Below, one piece after another: positions 34,778 through 42,872 of a DNA stretch of 64,000 bases (position 1 is its first letter; each line of letters opens with the position of its first letter). This stretch comes from an uncultured Christensenella sp. (GTDB taxonomy: Bacteria > Bacillota > Clostridia > Christensenellales > Borkfalkiaceae). The notes beneath the pieces are model-generated. The model ran no database searches, had not been told where the DNA came from, and saw nothing but the letters and a program-made list of their open reading frames with translations. A program made the position numbers and the translations under genes. The stretch covers positions 98,633 through 162,632 of the forward strand of contig CAJUEO010000002.1 of the NCBI GenBank assembly GCA_910585685.1, read 5' to 3'.

Positions 34778-35512
34778 TTATAACCTCTTTAAACCGTATT
34801 TTAATTGATACATAGCGATTCCTGCCGAAACAGCCGCATTCAAGCTTTCACAGCTGCTCTGCATTGGAATTTTAATTTTATATTCAGCCAAATCCAATAA
34901 TTCATCCGTTATACCGCCGCCCTCGTTGCCTATACAAAGACAATACTTTTCGGGCGGTGTAAAATCGAAAATATCGTTTCCGTCCATATCTGCGCAAACA
35001 ATCGGAACTCCGCTTAATACAGATAAAATTTCCTCGCGCGTACCCGAATAAACTTTTACAAAGAAAATTCCGCTCATACTTGCCCTGACCGCCTTGGGCG
35101 AGTAAGGGTCGGTACAGTTAATAAGATAAATTTCGCTGTAACCTGCCGCATTTGCCGTGCGGATTATAGTACCCAGGTTGCCGGGATCTTGCAGGCAATC
35201 CAAAAGAATACAGCTATTTTCCGGCTCTTTAAGCTTAAAATTGGGAATTTTCACCACAGCCAGCGCGCCTTGCGGCGTTTTTTCGGTAGAAAGACTTTCA
35301 AATACGCTTTCGGAAACGACTATCGGGTTACTAAACTCGTTTTCAAGCTTTTCTATACAAATTATAGACTGTATTTCACAGCCTGCCTGAATACATTCCT
35401 TTACAGGTTTGATGCCTTCGACAATATATAATCCCGAAATTTTTCTGTACTTTTTGTCGTTGAGTTTTGAAATTTCCTTTATAGTAGGATTTGATTTTGA
35501 CGTAATTACCAT
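34778..35512 (-). CDS. TrmH/SpoU-family RNA 2'-O-ribose methyltransferase
   Basis: 244 aa from the ATG at 35512. A substrate-binding N-terminal domain (MVITSKSNPTIKEI, LYIVEGIKPVKE) is followed by the SPOUT knot: LLDCLQDPGNLGTIIRTA, KAVRASMSG, CIGNEGGGITDE and SLNAAVSAGIAMY. It would methylate 23S rRNA or tRNA ribose. The longer frame begins with a TTG inside the rplT terminator and is rejected; the ATG itself sits just after the terminator T-run. It ends three bases before yebC. Confidence 0.9.
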   Translation of the reverse strand: MVITSKSNPTIKEISKLNDKKYRKISGLYIVEGIKPVKECIQAGCEIQSIICIEKLENEFSNPIVVSESVFESLSTEKTPQGALAVVKIPNFKLKEPENSCILLDCLQDPGNLGTIIRTANAAGYSEIYLINCTDPYSPKAVRASMSGIFFVKVYSGTREEILSVLSGVPIVCADMDGNDIFDFTPPEKYCLCIGNEGGGITDELLDLAEYKIKIPMQSSCESLNAAVSAGIAMYQLKYGLKRL

Positions 35513-35514
35513 AT

Positions 35515-35543
35515 AAAAAATTAAGCCTTTATTCAAGGCTTAA
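35515..35543 (-). terminator. Terminator of infC-rpmI-rplT
   Basis: 9-bp stem 35521-35529 with 35535-35543, 5-nt loop, six T on the minus strand (35520-35515), ending two bases before the next ATG. Confidence 0.88.
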
Positions 35544-35550
35544 AATTTGA

Positions 35551-35901
35551 TTATAATGCTTTTTTAGCCTGTTCTGCAAGCGATGCAAAAGCAGTAGCGT
35601 CGTTAACCGCTATGTCTGCAAGTACCTTTCTGTTGAGATTGATACCGGCAACTTTAAGACCGTGCATAAACTTGGAATAGGAAAGTCCGTTGATTCTTGC
35701 CGCTGCGTTGATACGAGCAATCCAAAGGCTGCGCATATCGCGCTTTCTCAGCTTTCTGCCGATATAAGCGTAGTTCAACGACTTCATTACAGCTTCGCGA
35801 GCGATTCTGTAAGACTTTGATTTATTGCCAAAATAGCCCTTTGCAAGGCGGAAAATCTTTCTGCGTTTCTTTAACGCGTTTACTGTTCTTTTAATACGCA
35901 T
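35551..35901 (-). CDS. rplT: 50S ribosomal protein L20
   Basis: 116 aa. Signature [30 protein letters not shown] and [11 protein letters not shown]. Binds 23S rRNA early in assembly and in Bacillus represses this operon through the leader. Ends eight bases before a terminator. Confidence 0.98.
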   Translation of the reverse strand: MRIKRTVNALKKRRKIFRLAKGYFGNKSKSYRIAREAVMKSLNYAYIGRKLRKRDMRSLWIARINAAARINGLSYSKFMHGLKVAGINLNRKVLADIAVNDATAFASLAEQAKKAL

Positions 35902-35916
35902 CTATATGTCCTCCCA

Positions 35917-36117
35917 TTAAGCCTTATAGGGAATCATTGATTTAACTGTTGATTCCTGTGTAGTCGAAACAAGCGTATTCTGACGCAAATTTCTCTTTCT
36001 CTTTCTGTTTTTAGTTTCAGCCTTATGGTTTTTACCGCCGTGAGGTCTCTTTACCTTACCGCTCGAAGTAAGCCAAAAACGCTTTTTAGTGCCGCTGTGT
36101 GATTTCTGCTTGGGCAT
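35917..36117 (-). CDS. rpmI: 50S ribosomal protein L35
   Basis: 66 aa from the ATG at 36117 (MPKQKSHSGTKKRF), placed eight bases after GGAGG; the five-residue longer form would start upstream of this ribosome site. Contains GKVKRPHGGKNHKAETK, typical L35. Middle gene of the infC operon. Confidence 0.97.
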   Translation of the reverse strand: MPKQKSHSGTKKRFWLTSSGKVKRPHGGKNHKAETKNRKRKRNLRQNTLVSTTQESTVKSMIPYKA

Positions 36118-36140
36118 AAGTTTATCCTCCAAATTGAATT

Positions 36141-36668
36141 TTAATTTTTATCTGCCTTTATGGGCGAAAGCATCATTATAATCATTCTGCCTTCGGTCGA
36201 GGGTTTTTTGTCAAGCACGGCTTTACCGCCAAGTCCGTCAAAAAAGTCCTGCATAACCTTAACTCCCTGATAAGCACGGGCATTTTCACGCCCTTTCATT
36301 CTTATCGAAACCTTGACTTTGTTGCCTGATTCCAAGAATTTTAAACATTGTTTGGTTTTGACCGCTATATCTCCGACATCAATTGTCATTGAAAGCCTGA
36401 TTTCTTTCAACTCGACGACCGTCTGATTTTTGCGGTTCTCCTTTTCGCGCTTTGACTGCTCGTACTTAAATTTGGAATAATCCATAATTTTACAAACGGG
36501 CGGTATTGCGTTAGGAGAAATTTTAACAAGGTCGAGTTCGGCTTCGTTTGCAAGTCGCTGCGCCTGAATACTTGACATTACGCCGAGCATTGCGCCGTCC
36601 GCGCCGATTACTCTTACTTCCTTATCGCGAATAGCTTCATTGACGGAATATAAGTCTTTTATAATCAT
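36141..36668 (-). CDS. infC: Translation initiation factor IF-3
   Basis: 175 aa. N-domain VRVIGADGAMLGVMS, linker with KFKYEQSKREKENRK, C-domain ELKEIRLSMTIDVGD and VSIRMKGRENA. It prevents premature 50S joining and checks the start codon. ATG preceded by GAGAGGT. First gene of the operon, preceded by an attenuator leader. Confidence 0.97.
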   Translation of the reverse strand: MIIKDLYSVNEAIRDKEVRVIGADGAMLGVMSSIQAQRLANEAELDLVKISPNAIPPVCKIMDYSKFKYEQSKREKENRKNQTVVELKEIRLSMTIDVGDIAVKTKQCLKFLESGNKVKVSIRMKGRENARAYQGVKVMQDFFDGLGGKAVLDKKPSTEGRMIIMMLSPIKADKN

Positions 36669-36689
36669 TTACCTCTCAAAAAATTTGAC

Positions 36690-36837
36690 AAAAAAATCGG
36701 GTTACGCAAAGTAACCCGATAAATGCAAGATTGAAATCTAACAATACATTATCTGCCGAACAAACACTTTCGTGCGGCGAAAGGGGTTAACCTTTGCTTA
36801 ACGATAATATATTATCAAACATAAAATTATTTGTCAA
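36690..36837 (-). promoter_or_regulatory. infC promoter and L20-type attenuator leader
   Basis: Promoter on the minus strand: TTGACA (36837-36832), 17-nt spacer, TAATAT (36814-36809), start near 36802. The leader of about 130 nt carries GC-rich pairing around 36766-36800 and ends in a terminator with 10-bp arms 36696-36705 and 36711-36720 plus six T, placed 22 bases before the infC ATG. This matches the transcription-attenuation leader of infC-rpmI-rplT in Firmicutes (L20 leader), inferred from position and layout. Confidence 0.8.
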
Positions 36838-36847
36838 ACGTTTTTAA

Positions 36848-38803
36848 TTAAAAAATAGTCTTTTGCACGTTTTCTTTGATAACTTTTTTTACAAAGCTAT
36901 CAAGTTTAACCGTTTCTTTGGCTTCAACGCCGCGCTTATTGACGTTTACAGTGCCGTCCTCCGCTTCTTTATCACCGACAACAAGCACATAGGGCACTTT
37001 TTCCATTTTAGCTTCGCGAATTTTGTAACCGATTTTTTCGTTACGCTTATCAATTTCACAGCTTATACCCGAGTTTGTAAGTTTTTCGGCAACTTTTTCC
37101 GCATAATCGAGCGTTCTGTCGGTAATGGGAAGAATTTTAACCTGTGTGGGACACATCCAAAGAGGGAATGCGCCGGCATATTTTTCAATTAACAGAGCAA
37201 GCGTTCTTTCATAACAGCCTATGGAGCTGCGGTGAATAACGTAAGGATGGCGTTTTGCGCCGTCTACGTCAACATACTGCATATCGAAGCTTTCTCCTGC
37301 GGCAAAGTCAATTTGAATTGTAATCATTGTATCTTCTTTGCCGTAGACGTTCTTTGCCTGAATGTCGAGCTTAGGACCGTAGAACGCCGCTTCGTCGTCG
37401 GCTTCAACGTAATCCAGCCCCAAGTCGTCGAGTATAAATTTCATCATAGCTTCGGTGTTGTTCCAAGCCTCGTCGTCATCTATATATTTGTCCGATTTTG
37501 CTTTGCCGCGCTTAGAAAAACGGAACGTTACGTCGTTTCTCATACCCAGCGCGTCGAGAAGGAAATACGATAAATCGAGACAGCGCTTAAATTCTTCCTC
37601 AACCTGCTCTTTAGTACAAATGATATGTCCGTCAGAGAGCGTAAACTGCCTTACCCTTATAAGACCGTGCATTTCTCCCGAAGCTTCTTTTCTGAACTCG
37701 GTCGCGGTTTCGGAATATCTGCAAGGCAAATCCCTGTATGACTTTAACCCGTTTTTATATATCTGATATTGGAACGGGCAGGTCATTGGACGAAGCGCCA
37801 TAATTTCTTCACCTTTATCCGATTCGCCCTCATCGTTTACTTCTCCCAAAATAAACATTTTGTCGCGGTAGTGAGCCCAGTGTCCGGAAATTTTGTAAAG
37901 ATCGGATTTTGCCATATTGGGCGTTTTTGTAATCATAAATCCGCGCTTTTGCTCTTCATCTTCGACAAAACGCTGTAAAATCTGCAATATTTTTGCGCCT
38001 TTGGGCATCAAAATGGGCAATCCCTGCCCTACTACGTCGCTGGTCATAAATATACCGAGCTCGCGCCCAAGCTTATTATGATCGCGCTTTTTTGCCTCCT
38101 CAACGGCAACAAGATACTCTTCGAGCTGTGCTTTTTTCTCGAACGCAGTGCCGTAAATGCGCGTAAGCATCTTGTTTTTTTCATTTCCGCGCCAATAAGC
38201 GCCCGTAAGCGAAGTCAGCTTAAACGCCTTAATTTTGCCAGTATTGGACAAATGAGGTCCCCTGCAAAGGTCGGTAAAAGTGCCCTGCTTATAGAATGAA
38301 ATGACGGCGTCCTCGGGCAGGTCGTTGATAAGTTCGATTTTATATTTTTCGTCGTACTTATCCATAAGTTTTAACGCCTCGGCACGCGGCAGTTCAAAGC
38401 GCTCGATAGCAGTTTTCGAGTTGATTATTCTCTGCATTTCCGACTCTATCTTTTCAAAATCGTCCTGCGTTATGGGTGTATTGAAGTCGATATCATAGTA
38501 AAAACCGCTGTCAATAACGGGACCTATTGCAAGTTTGCAAGTCGGATAAATATTTTTCAAAGCCTGAGCAAGAATATGCGCGCAGGTATGGCGGTAAACT
38601 TCAAGCCCTTCTTTGTCCTTTAACGTAACAATTTCAAGCAAATCTCCGTCTTTAAGCTTATTCGAAAGGTCGCAAAGCTCTCCGTTTATTTTTGCCGCAA
38701 CTGCCGCTCTTGCAAGCCCCTCGCTTATTGCCGCGGCGGCGTTTGCACAGTTAGCGCCGTTTTCTAACTGAATTTTGTCACCGTTTTTAAGAATGATTTC
38801 CAT
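36848..38803 (-). CDS. thrS: Threonyl-tRNA synthetase
   Basis: 651 aa. TGS domain (1-60), editing SAD domain with HTCAHILAQAL, class II catalytic core with RPMTCPFQYQIYKNGLKSYRDLP, ASGEMHGLIRVRQFTLSDGHI and HPYVIHRSSIGCYERT, and an anticodon domain from about 545. All parts present. Controlled by a Thr T-box just upstream. Confidence 0.97.
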   Translation of the reverse strand: MEIILKNGDKIQLENGANCANAAAAISEGLARAAVAAKINGELCDLSNKLKDGDLLEIVTLKDKEGLEVYRHTCAHILAQALKNIYPTCKLAIGPVIDSGFYYDIDFNTPITQDDFEKIESEMQRIINSKTAIERFELPRAEALKLMDKYDEKYKIELINDLPEDAVISFYKQGTFTDLCRGPHLSNTGKIKAFKLTSLTGAYWRGNEKNKMLTRIYGTAFEKKAQLEEYLVAVEEAKKRDHNKLGRELGIFMTSDVVGQGLPILMPKGAKILQILQRFVEDEEQKRGFMITKTPNMAKSDLYKISGHWAHYRDKMFILGEVNDEGESDKGEEIMALRPMTCPFQYQIYKNGLKSYRDLPCRYSETATEFRKEASGEMHGLIRVRQFTLSDGHIICTKEQVEEEFKRCLDLSYFLLDALGMRNDVTFRFSKRGKAKSDKYIDDDEAWNNTEAMMKFILDDLGLDYVEADDEAAFYGPKLDIQAKNVYGKEDTMITIQIDFAAGESFDMQYVDVDGAKRHPYVIHRSSIGCYERTLALLIEKYAGAFPLWMCPTQVKILPITDRTLDYAEKVAEKLTNSGISCEIDKRNEKIGYKIREAKMEKVPYVLVVGDKEAEDGTVNVNKRGVEAKETVKLDSFVKKVIKENVQKTIF

Positions 38804-38823
38804 AATAAAGCCTCCAAAAATAT

Positions 38824-39025
38824 AAAAAATCCTTAAACGAAAAATAATCGTTTAAGGACGCAATTACAAAATTTGCGCGGTTCCACCTTAATTGTCTTTA
38901 AAAAGACCGCTTTAAAAGTTACCCGAAATTAAAAAAGTGGTTTCCCGTTCTCCTTGGTAATTATGCGGCTCTCAGCTTCCCACACTCTCTGTAAATCCCT
39001 CAGCGGTACTTGTCTTTATTCGAGT
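38824..39025 (-). promoter_or_regulatory. T-box riboswitch (threonine) of thrS
   Basis: On the minus strand: AGAGAG and a GAAGCTGAGAG loop of stem I, candidate specifier ACC at 38958-38956 followed by AAGGAG, small stem III (GTCTTT/AAAGAC), T-box AAGGTGGAACCGCG at 38889-38876, and a terminator with 11-bp arms (38830-38840, 38848-38858) and a T-run. ACC is read by tRNA-Thr(GGT), encoded at 22205-22280. A stalled uncharged tRNA would favour the antiterminator and thrS expression. Confidence 0.93.
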
Positions 39026-39031
39026 GATTAT

Positions 39032-39060
39032 ATTGTAGTACAAGTTTTTTTGATTGTCAA
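39032..39060 (-). promoter_or_regulatory. thrS promoter
   Basis: Minus strand: TTGACA (39060-39055), 17-nt spacer, TACAAT (39037-39032). Confidence 0.85.
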
Positions 39061-39091
39061 CAAGTTTAGAATACTTTCCGTCTAAAAATAT

Positions 39092-39120
39092 TTGCCATTT
39101 TTTAAATAAAACTGTATAAT
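39092..39120 (+). promoter_or_regulatory. leuS promoter
   Basis: TTGCCA (39092-39097), 17-nt spacer, TATAAT (39115-39120). Divergent from the thrS promoter; the short leader leaves no room for a T-box. Confidence 0.75.
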
Positions 39121-39149
39121 TATTGTAAGATTGAAATTTGAGGAAACAA

Positions 39150-41558
39150 ATGGCATACATAAATTTTAGCGAAGTAGAAAAAAAGTGGATTAAGTATTGG
39201 GACGAGAACAAAACTTTTCATACCGACTTACACGATTTTTCAAAGCCTAAATACTATATTTTGGATATGTTCCCCTATCCTTCGGGCGCTGGGCTGCACG
39301 TCGGACACCCCGAGGGTTACACTGCAACCGACATTCTGGCAAGAATGAAAAGAATGCAGGGCTTTAACGTGTTGCACCCCATAGGCTTCGACAGCTTCGG
39401 GCTTCCTGCGGAACAGTTCGCGATAAAGACGGGCAACAATCCCGACGCATTTACTCAAAAAAATATAAAAACTTTTACCGAACAGCTTAAAATGCTTGGT
39501 CTTTCCTACGATTGGGATCAGACAATTTCCACATGCGACCCTTCTTACTACAAGTGGACTCAGTGGATATTCGTACAGCTCTATAACGAGGGCTTAGCGC
39601 GCTACGTCGAAACGCCCGTCAATTGGTGTGAAGAACTCGGCACCGTGCTCGCAAACGACGAAATTATCGACGGAAAAAGCGAACGCGGCGGCTACCCCGT
39701 TGTGCGCAAGAATATGAAGCAGTGGGTTATAGATATTCAAAAATATTCCGAACGGCTTTTGGAGGGCTTGGACGAACTCGATTGGTGGGATTCCTCTAAA
39801 ACCGCACAAAGAAATTGGATTGGCAAATCGATCGGAGCAAACGTTGATTTCAAGGTCGACGGCACAAATCAAACATTCACGGTTTTTACAACTCGATGTG
39901 ACACACTGTTCGGCGTAACCTATTGCGTTTTAGCGCCCGAACATAAACTTGTAGACGCAATAACTACCGATACACAGCGCGAAACGATCGAAGAATACAA
40001 GCGCATATGCGCAAATAAATCCGACTTGGAGAGAACCGAACTCAACAAGGAAAAAACGGGCGCATTTACGGGCGCATACGCCATAAACCCCGTAAACGGG
40101 AAAAAGATACCAATTTATATTTCAGATTATGTACTGACTTCTTACGGTACGGGCGCGATTATGGCTGTGCCTGCGCACGACACGCGCGACTATGAGTTTG
40201 CAAAAAAATTCGGTATCCCTATTATTCCCGTTCTCGAAGGCGGCAACATTGAAAAAGAAGCGTTTACGGGTGACGGAATACACATTAATTCAGACTTTTT
40301 GGACGGACTTGATAAGCAGCAAGCAATTGATAAAATGGCTGAATGGCTTGCAGAGCATAAGTGCGGCAAAAAGACGGTCAGCTATAAACTGCGCGAGTGG
40401 ATATTCGGACGCCAAAGATATTGGGGAGAACCTATCCCCGTAATCCATTTTGACGACGGAGAAATTGCGGTACTTTGCGACGACGAACTCCCCCTTACCT
40501 TGCCCGAAATGCAGGATTATAAGGCGCACGGCGGCAATGCTCCGCTTGAAAATGCGCAAAATTGGGTCAACGTTAAATATCGCGACAAGCAAGGTAAGCG
40601 AGAAACAACAACTATGCCCGGTTCAGCCGGCTCAAGCTGGTATTTTTTGAGATACTGCGACCCTCACAACAGCGAGGAGTTTGCAAATTACGACCTTTTG
40701 AAGCATTGGATGCCCGTTGACTTTTATATGGGCGGCAAGGAACACCTTGTCGGGCATCTGCTCTACTCTCGTTTCTGGACAAATTTCTTATTCGATAAAG
40801 GACTTGTGCCCTATAAAGAACCGTTTAAAAAGCTTTATCATCAAGGACTTATACTCGGTGAGGACGGAAATAAAATGTCCAAGAGCCTCGGCAACGTAAT
40901 TAACCCCAACGACATTGTCGACGAGTTCGGAGCAGACGTTTTGAGAATGTACGAAATGTTTATGGGCCCCGTTGTCGATTCAAAGCCTTGGTCAACCGCA
41001 AATATTGAGGGCGTCAAAAAGTTTGTAGACAGAATTTACAGGGTTTATTGCGAACTCGACGTAATTTCGGATAAGCCCAATAAAAACCTTGAAAAAATTT
41101 ACCACCAAACGGTAAAAAAAGTTACCGACGACTATGAAAATATGAAAATCAACACCGCAATATCGCAGATGATGATTTTCTTGAACGCTATTTATAAAGA
41201 GATTTCAGACGGCAACAAACTGCCCAAGCAATACGCAGAGGGGCTTATTAAGCTTTTAAACCCCATTATTCCCTTTATTACCGAAGAAATTTGGAACACG
41301 GTTTTGGGACACAGCGGCACTATAGCTTACGAGCAATGGCCCGTTTACGACGAGGCAAAGTGTGCCGAGGCCGGATTTGAATACGCGGTGCAGGTAAACA
41401 GTAAAATTAAGACTAAAATTACCGTACCTGCGGATATGAGCGCCGAAAATATTGAAAAACTTGTAAAAGCCGATAAAGATATTGCGCCGCTTATCGATGG
41501 AAAACAAATAAAGAAATTTATTTTAGTCCCCAAAAGATTGATAAACATTATAGTTTAA
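39150..41558 (+). CDS. leuS: Leucyl-tRNA synthetase
   Basis: 802 aa from the ATG at 39150, six bases after GAGGA; the TTG at 39138 overlaps that site. Class I motifs [12 protein letters not shown] (HIGH) and NKMSKSLGN (KMSKS), a CP1 editing domain in the middle with [13 protein letters not shown], and the C-terminal LeuRS domain. Complete. The codons are visibly richer in C-ending triplets than the lipoprotein that follows. Confidence 0.96.
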   Translation: MAYINFSEVEKKWIKYWDENKTFHTDLHDFSKPKYYILDMFPYPSGAGLHVGHPEGYTATDILARMKRMQGFNVLHPIGFDSFGLPAEQFAIKTGNNPDAFTQKNIKTFTEQLKMLGLSYDWDQTISTCDPSYYKWTQWIFVQLYNEGLARYVETPVNWCEELGTVLANDEIIDGKSERGGYPVVRKNMKQWVIDIQKYSERLLEGLDELDWWDSSKTAQRNWIGKSIGANVDFKVDGTNQTFTVFTTRCDTLFGVTYCVLAPEHKLVDAITTDTQRETIEEYKRICANKSDLERTELNKEKTGAFTGAYAINPVNGKKIPIYISDYVLTSYGTGAIMAVPAHDTRDYEFAKKFGIPIIPVLEGGNIEKEAFTGDGIHINSDFLDGLDKQQAIDKMAEWLAEHKCGKKTVSYKLREWIFGRQRYWGEPIPVIHFDDGEIAVLCDDELPLTLPEMQDYKAHGGNAPLENAQNWVNVKYRDKQGKRETTTMPGSAGSSWYFLRYCDPHNSEEFANYDLLKHWMPVDFYMGGKEHLVGHLLYSRFWTNFLFDKGLVPYKEPFKKLYHQGLILGEDGNKMSKSLGNVINPNDIVDEFGADVLRMYEMFMGPVVDSKPWSTANIEGVKKFVDRIYRVYCELDVISDKPNKNLEKIYHQTVKKVTDDYENMKINTAISQMMIFLNAIYKEISDGNKLPKQYAEGLIKLLNPIIPFITEEIWNTVLGHSGTIAYEQWPVYDEAKCAEAGFEYAVQVNSKIKTKITVPADMSAENIEKLVKADKDIAPLIDGKQIKKFILVPKRLINIIV

Positions 41559-41568
41559 GGAGCTATTT

Positions 41569-42529
41569 ATGAAAACGTTTACCCCCCCCCCGCAAAAATC
41601 GATTAATTAAAGCATTTGCTCTGGTGTTTGCTTCAGCTTTAAGCATTACTTGCTTTTTCGGCTGCAACTTCGGTGGCAGCAATTTAGACAATCCGCCCGA
41701 TAACGGCAATAACAACGGTGACAACACGCAACCCTCGAAATACTGCAAAATTTTAGAAAGCATTCTAACCGACGAAAACTACAACAGCTTGATTAAAGCA
41801 GCAAAAGAAGATTTCAATTTTTATAGATCCGCAAGCTTTGACCCACATCCATATGCCTTTTTAAAGAAAAAAGGTCATAATATCGATGCCGTTAAATCGG
41901 GTGATTTGGAATGCAGAACTGTATCTTATGTATTAGATGAAGAGCCCAACAATCTGTATATTATGACATATGTTGAAAATGCTTCGTCAGACCCATATTA
42001 CACAGAATATACTCTTAAATACACTCTTATTGAGCAAGAGATGAAAGACTATAAATTCTTACATAAAGACGGCTCAGACTACTACGTTCAAGCAGTGTTT
42101 ATGAACGACGCTATTTCTAAAACTAAGAAAGAAACGATAGTTAGCGAAACTAAAATGAACGTCAAAGCTCATAAGGAGATGAGTGATACTGTTGCTGAAA
42201 GCAAGACAGTAAAAAATCAATACAATAATACAAAAATTAATTTTGTAATGAACAGTTTTGATGAATCTAATCAAACATTTGATATCAGAGTTTACCCTAT
42301 GTATTCAAATAATACCTCTATGATTCTTAACAATAAAATGCTGGAATTATACATGACTCGCGGTACTCAAAAATTAAATATTGTTAATGGTATTTATTAT
42401 GCACCAACTTTTGGTGGATATTTTGAACTTTTGTCAAACGAAACAAAAAAACACGCTGTAACATATTACCATTCTCAGGATACTATTTTAGGAAACATAT
42501 ATACTCAAGATTTAAACGACCAACTTTAA
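41569..42529 (+). CDS. Predicted surface lipoprotein, frame broken at a poly-C tract (phase-variable or defective)
   Basis: An ATG at 41569 with a perfect AAGGAG starts MKTFTPPP, but after a run of ten C (41582-41591) this frame stops at 41608-41610. The frame shifted by one base (nine C would do it) continues for 300+ codons: basic KNRLIK, hydrophobic signal stretch, FFGC lipobox-like end, a Pro/Asn/Gly linker (NPPDNGNNNGDN), then an unrecognised 260-residue domain with Asn, Tyr and Lys. The only start in that frame is a GTG at 41624, inside the signal sequence, without a ribosome site. So the intact gene encodes an exported lipoprotein and the present copy is off, unless the run is a sequencing error. 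Confidence 0.7.
41582..41591 (+). repeat. Run of ten C at codons 5-8 of the lipoprotein gene
   Basis: Homopolymer of ten C, 13 bases after the ATG, in an otherwise AT-rich genome. Loss of one base restores the 5' frame with the downstream frame. Position and base type are those of slipped-strand contingency loci. Confidence 0.85.
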
Positions 42530-42556
42530 CTTAATTCCGATATCAGTAAAAACATA

Positions 42557-42593
42557 AAAAAACCCCTAACGGTTACGCCGTTAGGGGTTTTTT
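42557..42593. terminator. Strong terminator between the lipoprotein gene and acpP
   Basis: 16-bp perfect stem (42557-42572 with 42578-42593), loop TTACG, with A-run before and T-run after, so active for both convergent genes. Confidence 0.95.
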
Positions 42594-42598
42594 AAAAA

Positions 42599-42820
42599 TT
42601 AAAGAGATTCAAGCATTTTTACAACATCGCCAACCGTCTTTAATTCGGAAACCTGTTCTTCGGGAATGGATTTTCCCGTTTCGTCTTCCAAAGTCATCAA
42701 AAGTTCGACAACGTCGAGAGAATCGGCACCGAGGTCCTTTACAATTTCACTGTTTTCAGTAATGTTGGCAACATTGACGTTCAACTGCTTGGCAAGCAAG
42801 TTTGCTACCTTTTCAAACAT
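42599..42820 (-). CDS. acpP: Acyl carrier protein
   Basis: 73 aa. LGADSLDVVELLM with Ser34 (DSL) as the phosphopantetheine site; acidic four-helix protein of normal size. AGGAGG before the ATG. No fatty-acid synthesis genes adjoin it; it has its own promoter overlapping the end of tex. Confidence 0.96.
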   Translation of the reverse strand: MFEKVANLLAKQLNVNVANITENSEIVKDLGADSLDVVELLMTLEDETGKSIPEEQVSELKTVGDVVKMLESL

Positions 42821-42842
42821 AAATTATTCCTCCTGATTAAAA

Positions 42843-42871
42843 TTTTAACAAACAAAACTTTATATGTCAAG
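42843..42871 (-). promoter_or_regulatory. acpP promoter
   Basis: Minus strand: TTGACA (42871-42866), 17-nt spacer, TAAAAT (42848-42843), just downstream of the tex stop. Confidence 0.8.
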
Positions 42872-42872
42872 T

